64,000 bases of DNA from Penicillium oxalicum (Eukaryota > Ascomycota > Eurotiomycetes > Eurotiales > Aspergillaceae), in the NCBI RefSeq assembly GCF_001723175.1, contig NC_064651.1:4216001-4280000 (forward strand), given 5' to 3'. Below are positions 48,320 through 56,965 of this stretch, one piece after another. The translations under genes and the position numbers were made by a program. Within the stretch, counting starts at the first letter, position 1, and the number at the start of each line of letters is the position of its first letter. Below the pieces are notes generated by a model. It saw only the letters and a list, made by a program, of their open reading frames with translations. It ran no database searches and was not told the DNA's origin.

Positions 48320-50395
48320 ATGGTCTCTGTTGCCACCATTCCACAGCCTTCGGCGCTTACAGCCCCTCCCTCCGTGAAGCCATCGAAGATGTTGCCCTCT
48401 TCGTCCCCCGTATCGATTCTTAAGAGCTCCAAGTCAGCCGGCACGAAACGCAAGATGGCCGACCTGGATCGCAGCTTATCCCCTGTGTCCTCTGCCTCCG
48501 AGTCCGTCGAGGACGCCCCGCCTTCGAAAAAACGCGCCCGTGTCACCTTCAACGAAAAGATTCAGACGCACTCCTGGAATCAGAACGATCCGGCAGCCGC
48601 AAACGCTATGAGCGTGGCTATGGTCCGCGAAGAAATTCGTCGGGCCATCCATCGTCACGTCTCATCCGGTGAAAGTGAGGGCTATGATCAAATCAAGGAG
48701 ATATTCACGGCCGATCCCAAGAAAGCCGAAGACACGGTGCATTCATACAGCCTCCCTTCCCATACCACCCTGAAGAACCATCTGATGGGTCTTCTCTCTC
48801 ACATTGCCTCCTTGGATCGCGGCTGCAGTAGCCTTGTCAATGCTGTGGTGGAAAGTGAGTGGCTTGGCCGGGATGAAGCCTACGTGAAGCTTTTTATTCG
48901 GTTCCTCGGAAATCTTGCGGCCGCGCAGGGTACCTACCTCGGTCTCATATTCAAGATGCTTGTTCGGAAGCTGGCTGGCATCGCTCGGGGCACTGGTAGT
49001 CTCCCCGGCTATTCCGAGGTGCCCGCATCTGAGATCTATGCTCGCGTCCACATGGCCTTGCGACATATTATCCGATTGATCCCGGCCGGCAGCGGAGCCC
49101 TCTCTCCCGTGCTGTCTCATTCCTTCCCATACGAGGCCGACCCCGCCAAATCCTACGTGGCCTACACTCGAAACCTTATCCAGATCATTGACTACGCTCC
49201 AGAGCTGCAGTCTGACATTCTCGCCCTCATCACGGAAAAGCTCGTCAAAATTGACGTGCAAATACAGGTCGACCTGGAGGAATTTGAGGATGAAATTGGC
49301 GAGACCCTCCTCCACGGTGTATCTCCTGATGCGGAAGAGGAGCTCGACGAAGACGACGAGGATGACGCCTCTGTGGTCAGCGAAGATGAGACAGACGAGA
49401 ATCGACGAGTGGCCGAAATCAAGGACAATATCTACAAAGTTGACGGGATGATCGATATCCTCTTTGAATTTTACAACTCGTCATTCACCCGAGGCACACT
49501 CGCGGACAAGCGAAACAGCTTGGACCTCATCATCAGCCATTTCCAAAGCATTATCCTTCCCACTTATAAGTCCCGTCACTCGCAATTCCTCCTTTTCCAC
49601 TTCTCTCAACTCCATCCGGATTTGCTCACCAAGATGACGACCTGTTTTTCAGACCTGATCTTTGGCAAAGTTCAATCAGGCATCATTCGCCAATCTGCGG
49701 CCGCGTACCTGGCCAGCTTCATCGCTCGAGGGGCACACATTCCCAGCAGCGTGGTCCGTCAGACTTTCAACGAAATGACTTCACAATTGGTTGGCATGCA
49801 TGAAAAGTATGATGCGACATGCCGTGGTCCTGATCTTCGCCGATATGGCTCATTCTATGCCACTGCGCAGGCCGTCTTGTACATCTTTTGCTTCCGCTGG
49901 CGCGATCTCACCACTGCCTCGATTGCAGGTGACAGTCCTCAGCAAGTTGACGAGTTGGAACCCAGCCAAATCGCATTCCCGCCACACGTCAAAGAGTCCC
50001 TGAGCAAGGTGATCTACTCCCGTCTGAATCCGCTGAAGATTTGCTCTCCGGGAATTGTAAACGAGTTCGCCCGCATTGCACACCACTTTCAATTGCTCTA
50101 TGTCTATCCTTTGATCGAGAAGAACAAGCGTCTTCGCATCAGTGCTTTCCGAAGCATCTCCACCGGCCTGGTACAAATGGAACGCGAGATCCGTGCGGGT
50201 GATCATCTCGGATATCAGCTCGACGCCTATTTCCCCTTTGACCCTTATCAACTGCCCCGAAGCCGGCGATGGTTGGAAGGGGACTATGTGGAGTGGCGAG
50301 GCATTCCCGGTCTGGATAAGGACGATGATGATTCAGACAGCGACACGGATAATGATGATGACGATGATGATGAAACAGCCACCGACGAGGATTGA
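48320..50395 (+). CDS. rrn3: RRN3, RNA polymerase I initiation factor
   Basis: Intronless, 691 residues. A disordered N-terminus (SSPVSILKSSKSAGTKRKMADLDRSLSP, PPSKKRARVTFNEK) is followed by the helical HEAT-like Rrn3 domain: LKNHLMGLLSHIASLDRGCSSLVNAVVESEWLGR, VHMALRHIIRLIPAGSGAL, YVAYTRNLIQIIDYAPELQSDILALITEKLVKIDVQIQ. The canonical acidic insertion follows (EEELDEDDEDDASVVSEDE), then KVDGMIDILFEFY, CFSDLIFGKVQSGIIRQSAAAYLASFIARGAHI, YFPFDPYQLPRSRRWLEGDYVEWRGIPG and an acidic tail. Rrn3 (TIF-IA) bridges Pol I to the promoter-bound core factor and is the growth-regulated switch of rRNA synthesis. The start ATG at 48320 follows an open frame that has no earlier ATG. Confidence 0.95.
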   Translation: MVSVATIPQPSALTAPPSVKPSKMLPSSSPVSILKSSKSAGTKRKMADLDRSLSPVSSASESVEDAPPSKKRARVTFNEKIQTHSWNQNDPAAANAMSVAMVREEIRRAIHRHVSSGESEGYDQIKEIFTADPKKAEDTVHSYSLPSHTTLKNHLMGLLSHIASLDRGCSSLVNAVVESEWLGRDEAYVKLFIRFLGNLAAAQGTYLGLIFKMLVRKLAGIARGTGSLPGYSEVPASEIYARVHMALRHIIRLIPAGSGALSPVLSHSFPYEADPAKSYVAYTRNLIQIIDYAPELQSDILALITEKLVKIDVQIQVDLEEFEDEIGETLLHGVSPDAEEELDEDDEDDASVVSEDETDENRRVAEIKDNIYKVDGMIDILFEFYNSSFTRGTLADKRNSLDLIISHFQSIILPTYKSRHSQFLLFHFSQLHPDLLTKMTTCFSDLIFGKVQSGIIRQSAAAYLASFIARGAHIPSSVVRQTFNEMTSQLVGMHEKYDATCRGPDLRRYGSFYATAQAVLYIFCFRWRDLTTASIAGDSPQQVDELEPSQIAFPPHVKESLSKVIYSRLNPLKICSPGIVNEFARIAHHFQLLYVYPLIEKNKRLRISAFRSISTGLVQMEREIRAGDHLGYQLDAYFPFDPYQLPRSRRWLEGDYVEWRGIPGLDKDDDDSDSDTDNDDDDDDETATDED

Positions 50396-52088
50396 TTGGT
50401 CTGTTATCATGACTGTTTTACATCAAGCGAGGGGATCATGAGTTCTTGTTGAGTCGTGTTCTACCCTTATTTTGCTTCTCGGTATGCAAGTAGAAGGCCA
50501 TTTTTCATTTTCGTGGTTGCATCGGGTCTACGAGTTTTTCACAGCGTGGCGTCTGGGGTCATGATCACATTTCCGAGTCAACGTGATTGATGATTTTGTT
50601 GTTTTTTTTGTTCTTCCCACGAAGAATTTTTGATACCAGTCTTCGTTACTATCAATTTGATCTTCCTCGCACTGATCAGACGATGTGACCTTTCGTTGTA
50701 GAGCGTGTGTATGTCGTCTCTCGGACTTGGTGGTCATAATCCTATCCTGCCAGATCCGCGGGCAGCCCTTCCCATAGCGAGGTCGTGAATGGAATGTACC
50801 AACATAGCAGACGAGAATAAACTACTTGTTTTTATGCTCCCTGTCCTAGGCTCAGGAGTCCAATCTGCAGTAGGATTATCATGTCGTGGCTGAGGAAGTC
50901 CAGCGAGAGTGTATTGTTATCAGTGATCACGTTACCTGATACCTATGGGGCCATTCATAGCCTGTCCGCACCTCTTCCTACCGCACAGTCCGCCTACCTT
51001 CAATCAGGTGCCATTGGATACGGTTATGTATATCGTCGATAGGCCACATTTTCGTCTCAGAATGCAGCCGTCAGTATTGACACTACAGAGTTCGTTCTAC
51101 TACTACCGTCACTCCAGAGCTATCTTCGCAAACAAGATGCGTTGCCAAAGTCCTTCAATTTCCACTGGCGAGATGCTTCCCATCAATAGAACGACTGAAA
51201 TATATCACAAACAAATGACAATGTCTAGACGGCCCTAACGCTCCTCTTCAATTCGCTCTCATGACGGCTGCGGCTCGTTTTACAATAGTGCTCAACTCCG
51301 TACCTATAATTTACGTAGTTTGGACGTGCTTTCGGGGTGATTCGTAGGTAGCTTTTCAGCCTCTGAAGTTTTGGATAAAGAACAGCCCGCGACTACATTG
51401 AGATGGGAAGGTAGAGCCAGCTGGAGATACTTCATGCAATGCTAGGTAGTCCTCAATCAGGTAATTCTTGTCTTCACATGTCCAACCGCTGGTACCTATA
51501 CGCTTGGAACCATGGCCACAGACAGACGGGAGTCAAAGTTACATAGCTACCAGACGCCACGCCACGTGGCTGTCCCCAGCCCGAATCTTGGAGGAAGGTT
51601 TCTTGATGTTGGTTTTAATCTTATCGTCACCACTAACTCGCCGAGGTCTTCTGAATACTCGTCTGAGTCTCAGCCCGATCCCGTACCCTGGGCTGCACCT
51701 CAAGGGCTACAATCACTGCCGTGATCCACGGAAGTACCTCCATAGTTTGGTAGGTATGTAGAGATACATAGCGCTGTGCAACTGGCTAAGAGTGAAAGGC
51801 AATCATGCAAATTCCCGCCCGCCTTGATAGAATTGGAATAAAGCGAGGAACAAATAATGACATCACTGTCACCTCATATCTCGCCAAGAGTTTTGAGTAT
51901 CATCAGCCTTAAGGTACAGTTAGTCGTTTGAGCGAACAGCAGGTAGCATCAACTCGGATAATTTCTACCTAGAAGCGCTAGATTCCCTCCCATGTGGCAT
52001 TGAGACTCGTCAGAGACAGTAGACAATATGTAGATAGTACCTACATAATGAGGTGAGAATGGGGTATATACACATATAGCACTATGTA

Positions 52089-52109
52089 CATACTGTAATG
52101 TACAGTATG
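52089..52109. repeat. inverted repeat
   Basis: CATACTG and CAGTATG arms of 7 bp around a 7-nt loop, in AT-rich intergenic DNA. Confidence 0.7.
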
Positions 52110-52536
52110 ACTGTGAGTTCGAGCAGGCGGTAGATTTGAGCAAGATATCATACCCCACAAGGTTTATCTGTCAATCATAGGTGAATCCTCCCTAATCAGA
52201 GGTGGAGGAGACGATCCTTTTCCCAACTTTTCTCCCCTCCCCCCCCCCTTTCTCAAGCTTCCAAGGCTGAACTTGGCTTGAAACCTGACAGGTTTCGCCG
52301 GTTCGGATTGACCAAGTGACGTGCGGATCTGCCGATCCCCGACGGCCACGGGGTTCTTCTGGGATTGAGTCCACCGAGTCCAGTGCCCACTAGTAGTAAC
52401 CCAAGATGTGTAGGCGCCAGTTTGACTCGATGGGTGATTGTTTATTGCCTGGGCAGAATTATTCGTGTCAGTATTTCCATTGGGGAGGGACGACTTTTTG
52501 CCGATCCGACGGGTTGAAAGCCCAGCCAATGATTGC

Positions 52537-52538
<2 letters not shown>

Positions 52539-52570
<32 letters not shown>
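52539..52570 (+). repeat. G32 homopolymer
   Basis: Thirty-two consecutive G, by far the longest homopolymer in the window. It can form stacked G-quadruplexes; the exact length is unreliable in most sequencing methods. Confidence 0.8.
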
Positions 52571-52571
<1 letters not shown>

Positions 52572-52625
52572 GGGTGAGAATGGAATGAGTTGGTTGGTTC
52601 TGGATACTTCAATTACAGAGCTCCC

Positions 52626-52649
52626 ACCTACTACTGTACTGTAGTAGGT
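52626..52649. repeat. inverted repeat, 9-bp arms
   Basis: ACCTACTAC and GTAGTAGGT arms around a 6-nt loop (TGTACT). It belongs to the same TACTGTAGTA word family seen elsewhere in intergenic DNA. Confidence 0.75.
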
Positions 52650-53007
52650 TAAAATAGGTCCACCTACGTAGTTCCGGCAATGGTAAGACAGGATCCATAT
52701 ATGTACAGGAGGGGACCGCCGAGATCGCACCGAGGCTGGGAGCGCAAGAGAGGAGGAGGATGGTCCGCATAAGAGAGTCACAAGACCTGGCCTTGCAGAT
52801 CTGGATAATTGATGAATGCGAGTTTCGCAAGTATATGTACAGTACATGATTGTTGAGGAGGAAGACAAAAACAGTCCTCTTGTGGTCTAATTCGCTAACG
52901 AGGGAAAAAACGAAAGACAAAAGTGACACGTTCCAGAGAAGGCCACATCAAACGCCAGCCTTTCAATGGAAATCGGAAAAGGAGAAAAGAAAATAAGAAA
53001 CTTGCGT

Positions 53008-54015
53008 TTACCGATCGAAAATGGCTTTCATGTCGGCACAGGCATCACGGTAATGAATGTCCACACTGCCTTGATCCCGGAAAGGATTGGCCGACTTGTC
53101 CCAAGCATGCCGAGCTTGAGCAATCATCATGGACCGCACTTTCTTCCCCAGACCCTCGAGGCGTCGCACAAAGGTTTGACCCTCCTTCATCAGCATGTCC
53201 CATTCGCAAATGAACAAAAAGACATCCTCCGGGAGAGCGTCGTGTAGATCTTCATCGGATGCGCGCACGGGGGACGCATAGGGAGACGATCGGTCGTCCC
53301 GGTTGGGAAGATACGCTTCGTCGAAGAGGGTCGTGAAGAATTTGGGGAGCGTCTTGTCGGGCATGATGCTCATCGCGCGACGGTGATCACGCGACTCGAG
53401 AAAGTCCAGGATCGGATACCAGCAGAACAGAGCCACAATCTTGAGCTCGCTGGTCTGATTCACTAGATGCTGCGTCGAATCCGCCCGTCCCAGTTGCTCC
53501 TTGATTTCAGTCGCAATCCGACCCCGTAGCCGGAGAGGCACGGTGACGGCCAGGTTGCCACCCGCCGAGAAGCCGCTGAGTGCCACGCGGCTCACATCCA
53601 GCGCCAAATCCGAGGCATGGGCTGCCAGGTAAAGCAATGCATCCACGCCATCGTCCACCGCGGCCGGGAATGGATGCTCTGGTGCACGTCGGTAACTCAC
53701 GCTGGCCACAACGGCACCGACTTGCTCCACGACTGCGGCCGACCAGCGGCCATCGTCTGTCGCGCACCCCAGAGTAAATCCTCCGCCATGAAAGTTGACC
53801 GCGACGGGATAGCGGTGACCTTGCCGGCGCCGATGGTGATAATCCGGTGGACAGTAGAAATGGATGACTAAACTATGAGTGTCTGACTCGACAGTACGTG
53901 TAAACGTGGGTCGTGGAGGTCGAGGCGGCGCCAGGGTATGCAGAAACATGCCGATACGCATGAGGAAGCGCCAGACCACGGCCTGGATATAAAGCCACCA
54001 TCGCGCGGAGGCCAT
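53008..54015 (-). CDS. membrane-anchored alpha/beta hydrolase, candidate ergosteryl-aspartate hydrolase
   Basis: Intronless, 335 residues from the ATG at 54015 (the frame extends upstream only from a TTG). Residues 6-30 (WWLYIQAVVWRFLMRIGMFL) form an N-terminal membrane helix. The hormone-sensitive-lipase type core has the oxyanion motif HGGGF at 76-80, the nucleophile elbow GFSAGG with Ser150, Asp273 in FICEWDML and His303 in ARHAWDK, a complete catalytic triad. SYRRAPEHPFPAAVDDG is another family hallmark. It therefore hydrolyses ester bonds of hydrophobic substrates. It is head to head with the AspRS-DUF2156 gene (ErdS type). The published sterol-aspartylation system pairs ErdS with the hydrolase ErdH, which removes aspartate from ergosteryl-aspartate; this neighbour is a strong candidate. 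Assignment to ErdH is by context and class, not by sequence comparison. Confidence 0.8.
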   Translation of the reverse strand: MASARWWLYIQAVVWRFLMRIGMFLHTLAPPRPPRPTFTRTVESDTHSLVIHFYCPPDYHHRRRQGHRYPVAVNFHGGGFTLGCATDDGRWSAAVVEQVGAVVASVSYRRAPEHPFPAAVDDGVDALLYLAAHASDLALDVSRVALSGFSAGGNLAVTVPLRLRGRIATEIKEQLGRADSTQHLVNQTSELKIVALFCWYPILDFLESRDHRRAMSIMPDKTLPKFFTTLFDEAYLPNRDDRSSPYASPVRASDEDLHDALPEDVFLFICEWDMLMKEGQTFVRRLEGLGKKVRSMMIAQARHAWDKSANPFRDQGSVDIHYRDACADMKAIFDR

Positions 54016-56965
54016 GGTGTTGGAACCTGACAAGGGGCGGAGGCGACGCAGAAAGGATCAGAAAATGGAGTGAAGAATAATCAGATTGACGATCAAAGCA
54101 ATGGGAGCCACTTGCACCCCTTCCCAGCAAGAAAAGCTTGATCAGCAGGAACCGAAGTGGCCAAGAGGTCGGATCTATCCTGCGTCTTGAGGCAGCTGAC
54201 AGTCAACCTTCTTGCAGTCGGCCCACTCGGCTGCTTGAGTGAGAATTGACGTACGCAGTGTCTTGTCCGGCAAGGTCCGGGGGGGGGGTGGCTCGCTTTA
54301 CGTTAATTAGGCTGTGTTCTGGAACTCCAGCTGAACGGTACCGCCTACAGTGGTGGGGACCGTCGTCGAGGAAGAATACGAAGAGGCGAAGGGGAAGAGG
54401 GAGATCATAGGGATGTGATGAATAGAGAGGATGCACAGTGGTACATGGGGGTTGGTTTCGTAAAAGTTGGACGCTTGAGATTGGCGCTTGAAGTGAAATG
54501 ATAACAATGTACCGTGGAGGGGCGAGGCTTCAGACTGTTGGCAACTTGGTAGTGACTTACTAAGTGATTGTCAGAGTGGAAGTGGTTCCATCGCTGGTCG
54601 GAGGAATTCGTACCTACCCGGCAGTCCAATCACACGGTTGCTCGAGGTCAAGGCGGAGAAGCCGACCATGGCGGTCTTGGCCTACGACAGACACAAGAAT
54701 CAAATGCAGTCCAGTCTTGAATGTCCCATCTCCTGGCCTAATGGACCGCAGCCTTGGACTCGGTCTTATATGTGAACCCATCATCTGAAACAAAATCTGT
54801 TCCGCATCTACTACCTACAGGCCGGTACAGTACGGTAGTAGTATTGCATCGTAATGGGTTGTTGGTGAGCTACAGGCTACCGTGGTTGAAAGTTGGGGGC
54901 CACATTTTTCAAAACCATGTGCATCAATGTTTAATATTTCATCCAATTGATCCTCCTGCACATAGAAAACTGCATGGCAGCAAGGGCACGCTATTCCTCG
55001 GCTCAGCTATTCCAAGTTGATACCTTATCTTCTCGGTCTCGCCGATGAGTGAGGTACACCCCCCCCCCCCCTCCCATCTACACAAATCTAACAATGTCCA
55101 ATGCCAGACATGTGACCGCCTGGCTGATCATGCCCCTACTTCTACTTTGAAGGTAGGTCAGTAGTACCTCCTAGGTAACCACTGCAGGATGGTGTCTGTC
55201 CACAATTTATGCACAGGTACTTTGCCCTAGAATAACATTCATTAGCTCCAAGGTACAACCGCCCGAGCGCACGCGCTTGACACTTGGGTTAGAGTTTGGC
55301 GCGAACCTACACAAAGGGGATTAGACTGAATGACTACAGTACTCTTGTTGTTGATCTGTTGTATTTATTCCTTTCTCTCTCTCTCTCTCTTTCATTCAAC
55401 AAAAAGATCAATTCAGATCCAGGTTTTCTCCACAGATACTAGACGACAAAGGACCGGCAGTCTCTCGGTTTGTACCAGCAGAGGGGAGGTACTTTCTCGG
55501 CCTGATGAGAATTAGGCTCCGGTCGGGTCCCTTCCGAGGTCACTGGACGATTGCATGACCTCAGCGACAGTCAGCGGGACCCAACTTTCAGGTCCAACGG
55601 TTCCGCTCCAACAGATTCCAAGCAAGAAAGTCCTCCATGCACAGGAGCCTAGGACGCCTGCTTAGCCCGTCCAAAGTCAGACTTGCCACCAATCAGATGT
55701 ACAAGCATAGACCAGATCAATATAATTCACGTCGATTGATTGACGGGACGTATTCCTTGCAGAGTGCTCGGCGCTGGGGAAGCAGTCATTGAAAGAACCG
55801 AGTCCTACAGAGTGTGTGCTAGACTAGACTGACACCTGACGCTACTAGGCAAATCAATCATAGAAAGACCGTCATCATCAGGTCCTATTATGTAGTGTAG
55901 AAGAGCACCACGAATGGGCTGTCACACGAGTTCTCTCGTCAGGTTCCGAATCACATCAGGTCAATCCGGGAAATCAAAAACATCCGTGATGATGTCATAA
56001 CGTGATGTTTTGGGACGAGGCCGACCCTCCATGCGGAACTCTCCCTTCAAGGACCAAGTGGGTACGTATCGTGATTGTCCAAAGTAAAATGGGTCTGACA
56101 CACGCCTGATTTGTGATCTCAAACCATCCATTCAGGCTCGGTCTCATCATCCTGCGCCGGTTAGTCATTCTGACCTGCTGCTCCTTAGCCTCCTGCATTC
56201 TGACCCATCCCGTTATTGTTGTTAAATGCCACTGGTGCCCCGCCGACCAACTCTCTGGGGCATCTCTTTTGCTTCGGATCGACTGCTCACCATCGAGTGC
56301 TTAGTGCTTACTACTTCAGCGCCTCTTCTCTTCCGGCTTCCGGCAACCCCGGCCATATCACTCCTGAACCGGCTGCTCGTCAATTATCGGATCCAGCCCT
56401 GTCTGCTTGCTGCGGGCCATTGATTGGGTTGACGCAAGAGATAGCGGCGAGTTGGACCTCATCAGGAGTGCACTTTTTGACCAAAAGGTGAGGCGCGCCC
56501 CGAATCTGCTCTTTCCCCCTCTCCCCTTCCTACTCCTCTGCGATCTGCGTGGCCGTTCGGCGTCAACGAGAGAGGGAAGAGAATTGCCGTTGGCGATCTT
56601 TCCGAGCCTGTGGTAGATTCCCTTGGTTCCCTTGGTTCCGTTGCTTCCCACTTCTCCCCGCCGGCTCGCGCTGCAGCTCTTTCCGAGAGGGGCAATTTCC
56701 AATCTTTCTCTTGTGTCGGCGTTCCCATTTTTCAGATTTCTCCGAGACGCTGAATCTGCCCTCGGTACAATTCAGACTTTCTGGAGTGCATATCTTCTGC
56801 TCAGTAAATACCTTGCCCGCAACAGCTTCCCCTCTCCCACCTGCCCACGCCAGCCGCCTTGCCTTTTTGTACTGCTGAGCTGCAACACGCCTTGTTTGTC
56901 TCGTTCGTGGGCCCTTCTCACATACCATTCTAGGGAGATTCTCGCGAGGTAGATTTCCACCCATC
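54016..56965. other. 2.95 kb divergent promoter region of hydrolase and erdS
   Basis: Carries both promoters. It contains a C13 run (55059-55071), a CT repeat near 55374-55391 and, close to erdS, CT-rich sequence (56480-56960) likely to be leader. ORFs here are short and without domains. A spliced upstream exon for either gene was not found. Confidence 0.5.
55059..55071 (+). repeat. C13 homopolymer
   Basis: Thirteen consecutive C in the shared promoter region; length uncertain. Confidence 0.75.

Larger units (their letters stand above)
50396..53007. other. 2.6 kb convergent gene-free interval
   Basis: Between the stop codons of RRN3 and the alpha/beta hydrolase. It contains a G32 run (52539-52570) and two hairpin-forming inverted repeats (52089-52109, 52626-52649). 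No coding sequence is supported. Confidence 0.5.
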
